This document shows positions 1 to 6,886 of a DNA stretch of 22,310 nucleotides, one piece after another. Where the stretch lies: positions 1 through 22,310 of the forward strand of contig CAYQRB010000016.1 in NCBI GenBank assembly GCA_964420145.1, written 5' to 3'. The DNA comes from JAJTYI01 sp964420145. GTDB taxonomy: Bacteria > Patescibacteriota > Dojkabacteria > B142 > OLB20. The first letter of the stretch is position 1. Every line of letters starts with the position of its first letter. The notes below the pieces were generated by a model, which worked only from the letters and a program-made list of their open reading frames with translations, did not search any database and was not told where the DNA came from. The translations under genes and the position numbers were made by a program.

Positions 1-199
1 TTTGTTTTCCTGTTATCGCCAAAGGCATTAAAACAACTTTACGATCATCTTCTAGAGGGAAATACTGTTTTAATCCCATATCATTTACCTTACTCTCTTC
101 ACTACCACTAAACAAACGGATAGTAGCTACTGATGTTTTTCTTCTACCATATGCATAAAAGTACTTTTCTGTTTTTGTTTTAGGTTTTATCTCTGCCAT
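1..199 (-). CDS. rpsI: 30S ribosomal protein S9 (N-terminal part, cut by window edge)
   Basis: Small-subunit protein whose C-terminal tail reaches the P-site tRNA; that tail lies outside the window. The 66 visible residues start MAEIKPKTKTEK and contain the S9 signature YAYGRRKTSVATIRLF near residues 14-29, followed by GLKQYFP and VLMPLAITGKQ, which match the family N-terminal fold without gaps. The ATG at 199 lies two bases after the rplM stop, giving the usual rplM-rpsI pair and probable translational coupling. No Shine-Dalgarno sequence precedes it. It is partial only because the window ends. Confidence 0.95.
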   Translation of the reverse strand, partial: MAEIKPKTKTEKYFYAYGRRKTSVATIRLFSGSEESKVNDMGLKQYFPLEDDRKVVLMPLAITGKQ

Positions 200-201
200 A
201 G

Positions 202-636
202 TTATTTAATTTCAATTTTTTCAGGTTTTTGTGAATCATGTTTATGATCCGGTCCTGCATATACATATAAATTTTGCATAAACCTCTCTCTAAGTTTTGT
301 TTTAGGAAGCATTCCGCTAATAGCCTTTTCGATCACCCTTTCTGGGAATTTTTCAAGTAGATCCTCTAGGGTTTCTTCCTTAAATCCACCTCTGTAAGTA
401 GAATGAGAGTAGTATTTTTTCTTTTGAAGTTTAGTTTTATGAACATCGATTTCTTTAGCATTGATTATCACCACTACATCACCACTAACCATATTATGAG
501 CACGATCTGCTTTATCTTTGCCGATTAGAAGACCTGCACACTGAGTAGCTAATCTACCAAGTCGAACCCCTTTAGCATCGACTAAATACCATTTTGCATT
601 TATATCTGATTTTTTAATAATAGTTGTATTTGCCAT
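202..636 (-). CDS. rplM: 50S ribosomal protein L13
   Basis: Early-assembling large-subunit protein that binds 23S rRNA. The 144 residues match the family length (about 140-150). Diagnostic segments are WYLVDAKGVRLGRLA (residues 16-30), INAKEIDVHKTKLQKKKYY, YRGGF, and the block AISGMLPKTKLRERFMQNL before the C-terminal YAGPDHKH. It sits between rplQ (12-base gap) and rpsI (2-base gap), forming the end of the alpha-type sub-operon. The start region is AT-rich (AATTATG) with no recognisable ribosome-binding site. Confidence 0.97.
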   Translation of the reverse strand: MANTTIIKKSDINAKWYLVDAKGVRLGRLATQCAGLLIGKDKADRAHNMVSGDVVVIINAKEIDVHKTKLQKKKYYSHSTYRGGFKEETLEDLLEKFPERVIEKAISGMLPKTKLRERFMQNLYVYAGPDHKHDSQKPEKIEIK

Positions 637-648
637 AATTAGTATAAT

Positions 649-1179
649 TTATATTCCTGATCTAGACTTCGCTTTTCCTTGTGAAGCTTTTGTATCAATC
701 TGACTTTGTTGATGAGTCATATCTTTTGTTTCTACTCCCTCAAAGTGTTTGCTTTCTTTTTGATCTTTGGTTTTATCTTTAGATTTTTTAGTCTTGGCTT
801 TAGCTCCAATCTCTCTATATGTGTATCCTTTCACAATCATTTTAATTGTAGGAGCATTGTCTCCTTTTCTTCTACCTGTTTTATAGTAATTAAGATATCC
901 ACCCTGGTCACCTTCTAGTCGCTTTACCAAAACATCCATCACTTTTTTTGTAGCATTTTCATTAAAAAAGATCTTGTTTAACTTAGATTCTGCAATTCTT
1001 TTGTCATCTTTCTTTGCAATATTGATAACTTTATCAAATAAAGGAATTATCACCTTCGCCTTACTAGCCGTAGTCTCTACATGCTCATAAATAACCAAGT
1101 CTGTTAGAAGATTGCGTTTCAAAGACTGTGTATGTGAAGCACTTTCAGTAATTTTTGCTATGTTTGGTCGATTGTTCAT
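649..1179 (-). CDS. rplQ: 50S ribosomal protein L17 with charged C-terminal tail
   Basis: L17 sits near the peptide exit tunnel. Residues 1 to about 120 give the whole conserved domain: SHTQSLKRNLLTDLVIYEHVETT, the KAK motif, GGYLNYYKTGRRKGDNAPT, then a short hydrophobic strand. The protein is 176 residues, whereas family members with only the core are about 115-125. The extra 50 or so residues (from about KTKKSKDKTKD onward) are rich in Lys, Asp, Gln and Ser, look disordered, and resemble the tails seen here on L29 and S5. The start is 5 bases after the rpoA stop, as in the classical alpha operon. Confidence 0.96.
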   Translation of the reverse strand: MNNRPNIAKITESASHTQSLKRNLLTDLVIYEHVETTASKAKVIIPLFDKVINIAKKDDKRIAESKLNKIFFNENATKKVMDVLVKRLEGDQGGYLNYYKTGRRKGDNAPTIKMIVKGYTYREIGAKAKTKKSKDKTKDQKESKHFEGVETKDMTHQQSQIDTKASQGKAKSRSGI

Positions 1180-1184
1180 AAATA

Positions 1185-2132
1185 TTATAATATTTCAAAA
1201 ACTAAGCCCTTTTCGGTCATAATATCCTCTAGCTCTGTCATAGACTTTTTACCCATTCCTTTGAAACTAGCGACTTCATCTCTAGGAATAGATGATAGAT
1301 TTCTCAGATCACTAATACCCGAATTTAAAAGAGCATTAGTTAATCTAGTAGATAGATTGAGCTGACTAACAAGAATTTTATCTTCTGTTGTTGTTTGTTC
1401 TTGCTCTTCTTTGATAATCTGTTCTTCTGCCATTATTGGATCTCCCCCGAATTGTGAAAGTAATCGATTGGCCATTTCATCATAAATTTCAGAAGCTTTA
1501 AGTAATGCTTCTAGTGTGGTAACTGTTCCGTTGGTATACACCTCTATGTTTATCTGGTCTAGGTTTGTAAATTCTCCAAGTCTAGCTTTTGAGATATTTA
1601 CATCAACTCTTTTGACTGGGCTATAAATTGCATCAACGGGAATCATTCCGATTTCTTTACGCTTTTCCTCATCTGGGTAGGCATACCCTGTCCCACCTTC
1701 GACTACAACCTCTAGTTTAAAGGTTGTCTCCCCTGTCAGGGTAGTTATCTCAAGGTCTTTATTAACAATTTCAACATCACTGGGAATATCAAAATCAGTA
1801 GCAGTAACTACTCTTACTTCATCTTTTTTGGCCTTTACTTCTAAAGTTAGTGTAACAGGATCATTTCCAAATTTACGAATAGCAAGGTTTTTAAGTTTAA
1901 GCATTATAAAGATCACATCATCTTGAACTTTATCCATACTTGTATACTCATGCTTCACTCCGTCAATTTTAACTGATGTAACTGCAGCACCAGGCACAGA
2001 GGAAAGCAGAAGTCTTCTAAGTGTATTACCTAGTGTATGTCCATACCCTCCAGGAAGTGGGCCTATCTCCACCATACCGTATCCGGGCTCATCTTTTACA
2101 ATTTTTACTTTAAATTTATCCAATGCAATCAT
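1185..2132 (-). CDS. rpoA: DNA-directed RNA polymerase subunit alpha
   Basis: The alpha subunit dimerises to nucleate RNA polymerase assembly and contacts upstream promoter DNA with its C-terminal domain. The 315 residues show both domains. The N-terminal domain has GHTLGNTLRRLLLSSVPG (about residues 31-48) and the insert domain with PVDAIYSPVKRV. A linker rich in Glu and Gln follows, then the alpha-CTD with helix-hairpin-helix from LNLSTRLTNALL to GMGKKSMTELEDIM. The Arg and Asn of STRLTN align with E. coli R265 and N268, which contact UP-element DNA, so UP elements are probably used. It lies 32 bases after rpsD and 5 before rplQ. Confidence 0.98.
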   Translation of the reverse strand: MIALDKFKVKIVKDEPGYGMVEIGPLPGGYGHTLGNTLRRLLLSSVPGAAVTSVKIDGVKHEYTSMDKVQDDVIFIMLKLKNLAIRKFGNDPVTLTLEVKAKKDEVRVVTATDFDIPSDVEIVNKDLEITTLTGETTFKLEVVVEGGTGYAYPDEEKRKEIGMIPVDAIYSPVKRVDVNISKARLGEFTNLDQINIEVYTNGTVTTLEALLKASEIYDEMANRLLSQFGGDPIMAEEQIIKEEQEQTTTEDKILVSQLNLSTRLTNALLNSGISDLRNLSSIPRDEVASFKGMGKKSMTELEDIMTEKGLVFEIL

Positions 2133-2164
2133 GTTATTAGCTTTTAACTTTAAATAAAAAAATA

Positions 2165-2749
2165 TTATCTTGAATAAAACTCAATAATTAACTGTTCTTC
2201 AATACCTTGATCTATCATATCCCTTGTTGGCAATGACTGTACCTTTCCATTTTTAAGCCATTCAGGTAATTTTACATTTTTTAACTCTGCTTGCAGAATT
2301 TTGATATGATCTTCTTTTTGAAACTTAGAGGTTAACGAAACTTCATCTCCTACGCTAAGTTTATATGAAGGAATATCAAGTTTTGCACCATTTACCAGCA
2401 CATGTCCGTGTGTTACAAATTGCCTTGCCTGATTTCTTGTTTTGGCAAGCTTAAGTTTATAGACTACATTATCTAGTCTGGTTTCTAGTAACTGTAACAT
2501 AATTGTTCCCGTATTTCCGGTAGCCTTGGTTGCATCGATATATATCTTTTTGAACTGTTTCTCCATAAGTCCATACATTCTCTTTACTTTTTGTTTTTCT
2601 CTAAACTGAACTGCATAGTTAGATGGTCTACTCTTAGAAACTGCTTGAACACCGGGAGGATTGGGTCTTTTTTTCCATGACTCATCTCCAAAAACATCAT
2701 AGTTTTCTCTTCTACTTATTTTCCATTTTGGTCCTGTATATCTTGCCAT
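2165..2749 (-). CDS. rpsD: 30S ribosomal protein S4
   Basis: Primary 16S rRNA-binding protein at the mRNA entry tunnel. At 194 residues it is close to the family length (about 200). The N-terminal domain has MARYTGPKWKISRR and the S4 RNA-binding domain runs from LETRLDNVVYKLKLAKTRNQARQ to VTHGHVLVNG. It contains no cysteine, so it is the zinc-free form. In E. coli S4 is the translational repressor of this operon; no equivalent pseudoknot was recognised here. It lies between rpsK (31-base gap) and rpoA (32-base gap). Confidence 0.97.
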   Translation of the reverse strand: MARYTGPKWKISRRENYDVFGDESWKKRPNPPGVQAVSKSRPSNYAVQFREKQKVKRMYGLMEKQFKKIYIDATKATGNTGTIMLQLLETRLDNVVYKLKLAKTRNQARQFVTHGHVLVNGAKLDIPSYKLSVGDEVSLTSKFQKEDHIKILQAELKNVKLPEWLKNGKVQSLPTRDMIDQGIEEQLIIEFYSR

Positions 2750-2780
2750 TTTATTATGTCTCGTATATTAAATTAAAGCC

Positions 2781-3218
2781 TTATGATCCTCGTGGCTTTT
2801 TTCTCGGTGTAGTCCCTCCGTGTCGAATAGGAGTATGATCAGACATCGAGGTAAGTCGTAACCCTGCCGTTCTAAGCCCTTTTACCGCAGCTTGTCTTCC
2901 CATACCTGTACCTTTAACCACAACCGTTGCTTGTTTTACTCCAAACTTCTGGATCTTGGAAACTGCATCCTCCGCAGCCTTAGTCGCTGCAAAGGCTGTA
3001 CTTTTTTTAGAACCCTTAAAACCCACAACTCCTGGACTACTCCAAGATAGTACATTTCCTTCGTAGTCTGTGATAGTGATCATAGTGTTATTATAGCTTG
3101 AGGTAACAAATACTTTCGCTTTTTGAACACTAATCTTTTTTTTCTTTTTATTTTTAAACTTCTTACTACCTGTACCAGCACCGGTAGCTTTTTTTTCTTT
3201 TTTTTCTACTTTAGCCAA
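2781..3218 (-). CDS. rpsK: 30S ribosomal protein S11, TTG start
   Basis: S11 lies on the platform beside the mRNA exit region. The 145 residues include a Lys-rich N-terminal extension of about 25 residues, then the conserved core: VTSSYNNTMITITDYEGNVLSWSS, GFKGSKKSTAFAA, VVVKGTGMGRQAAVKGL and the C-terminal SDHTPIRHGGTTPRKKPRGS region. The chosen start is TTG at 3218: the frame has a TAG four codons upstream and no ATG or GTG between, and the next residues AKVEKKEKK fit a normal S11 start. It is the only ribosomal gene here with a TTG start. No Shine-Dalgarno sequence is visible. Confidence 0.95.
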   Translation of the reverse strand: MAKVEKKEKKATGAGTGSKKFKNKKKKKISVQKAKVFVTSSYNNTMITITDYEGNVLSWSSPGVVGFKGSKKSTAFAATKAAEDAVSKIQKFGVKQATVVVKGTGMGRQAAVKGLRTAGLRLTSMSDHTPIRHGGTTPRKKPRGS

Positions 3219-3238
3219 TTTAGTATGCTAATTATAAA

Positions 3239-3619
3239 TTAAGTTTTCTCAAGCTTTCGTTTTAATCCTCCAACTGCAATATTTTTACCCTTTCTTGTTA
3301 CTGCATTTGTACGAGTTTGTTGTCCTCGGACAGGAAGTCCTAGTTTATGTCTAGTACCACGATATGATTTAATATCTTTTAATCGTTTTATATTTCGAAA
3401 CTCTATCTGACGAAGATCTCCCTCTAAAGGCCTATCTGACAATGCTGAACTAATTCTTTTAACTTCTTGATCAGTAAGATCTTTAACTCTTTTATCTGGA
3501 TTAACATTGGTTTGTACTAGAACCTTTTTTGAAGTGGTATGTCCTACACCATAAATATAGGTTAGTGCAAACTCTACTTTTTTTTCTAGTGGTAAACTAA
3601 TACCTGCTATTCTAGCCAT
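3239..3619 (-). CDS. rpsM: 30S ribosomal protein S13
   Basis: S13 forms head-domain intersubunit bridges and its tail approaches P-site tRNA. The 126 residues show the family start MARIAGISLPLEKKVEFAL, the helix-two-turn-helix IYGVGHTTSKKVL, DLRQIEFRNIKRLKDIKSYRGTRHKLGLPVRGQQTRTNAVTRKGK (positions roughly 70-113), and a basic C-terminus. It starts 9 bases after rpmJ, the normal infA-rpmJ-rpsM order. The start context is AT-rich without a ribosome-binding site. Confidence 0.97.
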   Translation of the reverse strand: MARIAGISLPLEKKVEFALTYIYGVGHTTSKKVLVQTNVNPDKRVKDLTDQEVKRISSALSDRPLEGDLRQIEFRNIKRLKDIKSYRGTRHKLGLPVRGQQTRTNAVTRKGKNIAVGGLKRKLEKT

Positions 3620-3628
3620 TTTATAAAA

Positions 3629-3760
3629 TTAACTTTGTTTCTGTTTGTGGCGTGGATTACGCTTACAGTAAATATAAACTATTTTTTTGCCGTCTGCTTT
3701 GGATCGTTTGACGATATAACAATGCTCACAGCGTTTTTTTACAGATGCTTTTACTTTCAT
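3629..3760 (-). CDS. rpmJ: 50S ribosomal protein L36, long form with zinc ligands
   Basis: Very small zinc-ribbon protein of the large subunit. Translation gives 43 residues beginning MKVKASVKKRCEHC and ending YIYCKRNPRHKQKQS. The four expected zinc ligands are present: C11, C14, C32 and H38. Typical L36 is 37-38 residues, so about five residues are inserted between the second and third ligands (around VKRSKADGKKIV). The ATG overlaps the infA stop by one base (TAATG), which implies translational coupling, and rpsM follows 9 bases later. Confidence 0.95.
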   Translation of the reverse strand: MKVKASVKKRCEHCYIVKRSKADGKKIVYIYCKRNPRHKQKQS

Positions 3761-3990
3761 TAGAATCTATATGTTATTCTTCCTTTTGTCAGGTCATAAG
3801 GAGTCATTTCTAGTTCTACCTCATCACCTTTTTGTAATTTAATATAATGCATTCTCATTCTACCCGAAATATGTCCCATAATCATATGCTTATCTCCTTT
3901 TAAGTCAATCTCTATTTTAAACTTTGTTCCGGGAAGTGTCTCCACTATTGTTCCCCTAACCTTAAATATTTTATCTTTCTCTGATACCAT
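3760..3990 (-). CDS. infA: Translation initiation factor IF-1
   Basis: IF-1 binds the A site of the 30S subunit during initiation. The 76 residues form one S1/OB fold: IFKVRGTIVETLPGTKFKI, HISGRMRMHYIKLQKGDEVELEMTPYDLTKGRITYRF. The length is close to the family (about 72). It is the first gene of the second ribosomal sub-operon, with its own promoter (4139-4167) and a terminator-like leader (4006-4032). It is one of few genes here with a visible ribosome-binding site, AAGG at 3995-3998, lying between the leader U-tract and the ATG, a layout typical of regulated leaders. Confidence 0.97.
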   Translation of the reverse strand: MVSEKDKIFKVRGTIVETLPGTKFKIEIDLKGDKHMIMGHISGRMRMHYIKLQKGDEVELEMTPYDLTKGRITYRF

Positions 3991-3994
3991 TTGA

Positions 3995-3998
3995 CCTT
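3995..3998 (-). promoter_or_regulatory. Ribosome-binding site of infA (AAGG)
   Basis: AAGG, four bases before the ATG at 3990. It is notable because most genes in this cluster have none. It lies about eight bases after the T-tract of the leader hairpin. Confidence 0.6.
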
Positions 3999-4005
3999 AT
4001 TAAAT

Positions 4006-4032
4006 AAAAAACCGTGGCCTTAAAAAAGCCAC
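4006..4032 (-). terminator. Intrinsic-terminator-like hairpin in the infA leader
   Basis: On the minus strand GTGGC (4032-4028) pairs with GCCAC (4018-4014). The stem extends inward by a T-G and two T-A pairs to a loop of three T. GG and then TTTTTTATTT (from 4011) follow. It lies only about 15 bases before the infA start, downstream of the infA promoter, so it would attenuate infA transcription as well as end read-through from map. A competing helix exists: AAGCC (4076-4072) can pair with GGCTT (4030-4026) and TGC (4071-4069) with GCA (4039-4037), enclosing GGATT/AATCC. Confidence 0.65.
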
Positions 4033-4138
4033 ATACTGCAAGGATTTTATAAGTAATACTAATCCAACGCAGGCTTACTTTCAAAACCTAGTGCCAGTAA
4101 TCATTTTACATAAATATATACGAACACTACGGTATGTG

Positions 4139-4167
4139 ATTATAGCAAATACCGCTTACCTAAACAA
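4139..4167 (-). promoter_or_regulatory. Promoter of the infA-rpmJ-rpsM-rpsK-rpsD-rpoA-rplQ-rplM-rpsI sub-operon
   Basis: A perfect -10 TATAAT (4144-4139) is preceded by TGC, giving an extended -10 (TGCTATAAT). TTGTTT (4167-4162) lies exactly 17 bases upstream as the -35. The predicted start is near 4132, giving a leader of about 140 bases before infA. The promoter begins just after the map stop codon. Confidence 0.7.
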
Positions 4168-4168
4168 C

Positions 4169-4918
4169 CTAAAGCGTTAATATTTTTGCCTTTCTTTTAC
4201 CAACAACAAGTGTATGTTCAAAAATCGCAGATCTTTTGCCATCAGCGGTCCTTGTTGTCCAACCATCATCCTCTATATATATTTCTGAAACACCTTCATT
4301 TATCATAGGTTCTATTGCTATTGTCATTCCGGTTTTCAAAACCTCTCCCGTTCCAGGTTCTCCAAAACACGGAATATACGGCTCTTCATGTAATTTATGT
4401 CCAACTCCATGCCCTGTCATCTGAGTTATAACACTAAAACCCGCTAGAGATGCGATTGTTTCGATTATATGACCAATATCTCCTACAGTATTCCCTTCTA
4501 TTGCTATGTTTATCGCACTATCTAGTGCAAACTTAGTAGTTTCTAAAAGACGGCTTGCAGTTTCATCAACCTCTCCAACAGATACCGTAACTGCAGAGTC
4601 TGTATAGAGATCTTTATGTATAACCCCCATATCAATACTTAAAATCTGTCCTTCTTTGATAATTTCATCACTGGAGGGAATACCGTGTACTGCTACATCA
4701 TTTATCCCTGTACAAATATTAGAAGTATATCCATTATAACCGTTAAAAGCTGGTTTAACTTTATATTTTTTGCAAAGAGCTCCTGCCATTTTATCCAGAT
4801 CTCCTGTGGAGATTCCGGGTACTGCTTCTTCTGAAAGTTTAGAGAGTATTTCATAAAGAATACTACCTCCTGCTTTCATTATGGCAATTTCCTGTTTTGT
4901 TTTAATGATAATTCCCAC
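4169..4918 (-). CDS. map: Methionine aminopeptidase, type I
   Basis: Removes the initiator methionine from nascent proteins with a two-metal active site. The 249 residues match type I enzymes. The five metal ligands are visible: D96 (SIDMG), D107 (TDSAV), H170 (TGHGVGH), E203 (IEPMI) and E234 (EHTLVV). The substrate-site histidine is H78 (AVHGIP). The start is GTG at 4918, directly after the secY stop (TAAGTG); the next in-frame Met (residue 14) would remove the conserved IIIKTKQEI start. adk, which often separates secY from map, is missing. The stop is TAG. Confidence 0.97.
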   Translation of the reverse strand: MGIIIKTKQEIAIMKAGGSILYEILSKLSEEAVPGISTGDLDKMAGALCKKYKVKPAFNGYNGYTSNICTGINDVAVHGIPSSDEIIKEGQILSIDMGVIHKDLYTDSAVTVSVGEVDETASRLLETTKFALDSAINIAIEGNTVGDIGHIIETIASLAGFSVITQMTGHGVGHKLHEEPYIPCFGEPGTGEVLKTGMTIAIEPMINEGVSEIYIEDDGWTTRTADGKRSAIFEHTLVVGKRKAKILTL

Positions 4919-6118
4919 TTATTTGTACTGTTCGTAGCTTCTCGTTACTGTGAGTGATTTCATTTGTCGAATTGTATCTAGAATAACACCAACAACAATC
5001 AATAAACTGGTACCTCCTATACCCGAAAGTATCGCTAGATTTGCCCCTTGTGGACTAAGTCTTGCTAGGTTAGGCAATATTGCAATAACTGCTAAAAACA
5101 AACTTCCTACAACAGTCAATCTGATTAGTACTTTAGTAATATATGTTTGTGTAACTTTCCCTGGTCTAAGTCCAGGTATAAATGCCCCGCTTTTTTTCAA
5201 ATTATCCGCAGTATCGGAAGGTTTGTAAGTTACAAATGTATAAAAGAACGAGAATACAATAATTAGAACAAAAAATGTAATTAAGTAATAAACATTATCT
5301 CTAATAAAATCATCCCCTCGTAATATAGAGGTGGTAGTACCCAGAAATGAGTTATTGATAGTAGTACCAACTCTGTAGAAAAATGTTTCGGGTTTCGCTA
5401 TTGTAACCATAAGCTGAGCAATAATCTGAGGGAACGCCATCATAGCAGAAGCAAAAATCACAGGCATTACTCCTGCCTGATTGAGTTTCAAAGGTAGGTA
5501 GGTTGCCTGTACTCCTTCTGCTCTAAACCTTCTAGCGTACTGAATAGGAAGTTTACGAACTGCTTCACTTATATAGACTATGCTCATTATTAATAAATAA
5601 AAACCCAACAACACAAAATATACAAGCCTGAAGTTCTCATTTAATAATACATTGAGATTACCATTCCGAAGTAACTCTATATCTCCGCTAAGAAAGACAA
5701 AGTCTCTGGCGATGAGATTTGGAACTACTGTTAGAATACTGATTGTAATGATTATAGAGATACCATTTCCAATACCATAGGTAGTAATAAGCTCACCAAG
5801 CCACATAAGAATCATACTTCCAGCAGTTAGAGAGACAATCATAGTTATGATATCAAGGGTAGTAATATTATCAAGTAGTCCTGCTAACTGAGGAACAGAA
5901 GCAGTTACACTCCGTAGGATCGTGTAGATTACAACTGCCTGAATTACAGTCAAAGGAACCGCCAAGAGTCTAGTATATTGGTTTATAACTGCCCTCCCTC
6001 TCTCTCCCTCTTTGGAGAGTTCTTCTAGTTTGGGGATAATTGTTGTCATTAGTTGGATCACAATAGATGCGTTAATATACGCTCCCAAACCGATTGCTAC
6101 CACAGAAGGGTTGTCCAA
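4919..6118 (-). CDS. secY: Protein translocase subunit SecY, main fragment (TM2 to C-terminus)
   Basis: SecY is the inner-membrane channel for protein export. This part covers the plug/TM2 region to the end: NPSVVAIGLGAYINASIVIQL, PKLEELSKEGERGRAVINQYTR, later TM segments and GLRPGKVTQTYI, ending DTIRQMKSLTVTRSYEQYK. The full reading frame runs 6412-4919 (497 sense codons) without a frameshift, but a TAA at 6175-6173 interrupts it between TM1 and the plug. The sense frame between the TAA and this start is intact and family-like (AFGKNQLTNFFSIVTGGR). The TTG at 6118 is preceded by GGAGGT with a three-base gap, so internal initiation is conceivable; read-through, a nonsense mutation or a sequence error are the alternatives. 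Confidence 0.85.
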   Translation of the reverse strand: MDNPSVVAIGLGAYINASIVIQLMTTIIPKLEELSKEGERGRAVINQYTRLLAVPLTVIQAVVIYTILRSVTASVPQLAGLLDNITTLDIITMIVSLTAGSMILMWLGELITTYGIGNGISIIITISILTVVPNLIARDFVFLSGDIELLRNGNLNVLLNENFRLVYFVLLGFYLLIMSIVYISEAVRKLPIQYARRFRAEGVQATYLPLKLNQAGVMPVIFASAMMAFPQIIAQLMVTIAKPETFFYRVGTTINNSFLGTTTSILRGDDFIRDNVYYLITFFVLIIVFSFFYTFVTYKPSDTADNLKKSGAFIPGLRPGKVTQTYITKVLIRLTVVGSLFLAVIAILPNLARLSPQGANLAILSGIGGTSLLIVVGVILDTIRQMKSLTVTRSYEQYK

Positions 6119-6172
6119 GCGACCTCCAGTTACAATTGAGAAAAAGTTAGTTAATTGGTTTTTCCCAAAAGC

Positions 6173-6412
6173 TTATGCAAAAAGCACGGTGTATATACCT
6201 GGTAAAGGAACTGCTGCCAACAGTCTATACACAAGAATCAACCCAAAGGTGACCATAAGTTTTTTCCTGATTTCTGGAGATCGTAAAGACTCCTTTAGAG
6301 TAATTTGTTCCTTATCTGAAATATTAGAAAACTCTTTTTTAGGAGTCAATTTACTTTTTAGTCTATGAAAACTGGGTCTGGGAATTTTCATTCTGAGTTT
6401 TGATAGTTTCAT
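6173..6412 (-). CDS. secY: Protein translocase subunit SecY, N-terminal fragment (TM1)
   Basis: The 79 residues hold a basic N-terminal extension of about 45 residues, then the SecY start SPEIRKKLMVTFGLILVYRL with TM1 and PLPGIYTVLFA, ending at TAA. In homologues the frame continues without a gap into FxxN and then the plug, exactly as the sequence after the TAA does. A C-to-T change of CAA (Gln) to TAA would explain the stop. secY follows rplO by 24 bases and precedes map directly, the normal spc position, so this is the main secY copy. It cannot form a channel alone. Confidence 0.8.
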   Translation of the reverse strand: MKLSKLRMKIPRPSFHRLKSKLTPKKEFSNISDKEQITLKESLRSPEIRKKLMVTFGLILVYRLLAAVPLPGIYTVLFA

Positions 6413-6436
6413 CTATATATGTAGTAAACCTTTATC

Positions 6437-6886
6437 TTACAAAACTTTACCGCCTGCTTTGTTAATCTTGGCAGTAGTAGTTTTTGAAAGTTTAACACCA
6501 GAAACGATAAGTTTTTTAGTAATTTCTCCACAGGCAAGTATCTTCACCATCTGTGGCTTTTTACTAGGTTTTATAATACCAGCTTTTGATAAACTGTCTA
6601 GATTAACCTCCTCACCATCTTGGAAAACATTAAGTTGTTCTAACTTGACTAACACAGTATTCTCTTTATTTTGAAAATATTTTCTTGAAAACCCTTTCAT
6701 TTTAGGTAGTCTCCTAGATAGAGGCATTTGCCCTCCCTCAAAACCAGGTCTTGGAAGTTTATATCCTGTTCTTGATTTTGCACCCTTAGTACCTCGTCCT
6801 ACTGTATGCCCTCCTTTGCCAGAACCATATCCTCGTCCTACTCTCTTTTTATTTTTAGTTGTTTTTTGTGTATAGTTATGAATCAT
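6437..6886 (-). CDS. rplO: 50S ribosomal protein L15
   Basis: Late-assembling large-subunit protein. The 149 residues show the glycine-rich N-terminal extension KKRVGRGYGSGKGGHTVGRG, GFEGGQMPLSRRLPK, and the globular domain VNLDSLSKAGII... ending LSKTTTAKINKAGGKVL. The ATG overlaps the rpsE stop by four bases (ATGA). In most bacteria rpmD (L30) lies between these genes; here there is no room for it. secY follows after 24 bases. Confidence 0.97.
   Translation of the reverse strand: MIHNYTQKTTKNKKRVGRGYGSGKGGHTVGRGTKGAKSRTGYKLPRPGFEGGQMPLSRRLPKMKGFSRKYFQNKENTVLVKLEQLNVFQDGEEVNLDSLSKAGIIKPSKKPQMVKILACGEITKKLIVSGVKLSKTTTAKINKAGGKVL

Larger units (their letters stand above)
3991..4168 (-). promoter_or_regulatory. 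map-infA intergenic leader with candidate attenuator
   Basis: This 178-base gap holds an extended -10 promoter, then AAGTAAGCC, a GGATT/AATCC helix, the terminator-like hairpin and finally the ribosome-binding site. Two further pairings compete: AAGTAA (4080-4075) with TTACTT (4056-4051), and AAGCC (4076-4072) with the 5' arm of the terminator. I see no known riboswitch consensus. Its arrangement resembles a leader that switches between terminated and read-through forms. Confidence 0.5.

Noticed and set aside
706..918. Plus-strand open frames opposite the ribosomal genes, rich in Phe, Ser and Leu
   Set aside because: They are the antisense of Lys/Glu-rich ribosomal proteins, lack starts in a plausible context and show no family similarity.
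2133..2164. An S4-binding pseudoknot in the alpha sub-operon
   Set aside because: The gaps around rpsM, rpsK, rpsD and rpoA are 9-32 bases and show no recognisable structure; only the infA leader is long enough.
6119..6175. Frameshift as the cause of the broken secY
   Set aside because: The reading frame on both sides of the stop is the same, and the codons between 6172 and 6119 give SecY-like sequence, so no insertion or deletion is needed.
6173..6175. Reassignment of TAA to glutamine
   Set aside because: Many genes here (for example fusA, tuf, rpsJ, infA, rpmJ) end with TAA at the expected length, so TAA is a normal stop.
6883..6885. UGA-to-glycine code of Gracilibacteria and Absconditabacteria
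   Set aside because: rpsE, rplP and rplC end at TGA at the expected position, and no in-frame TGA interrupts a conserved domain.
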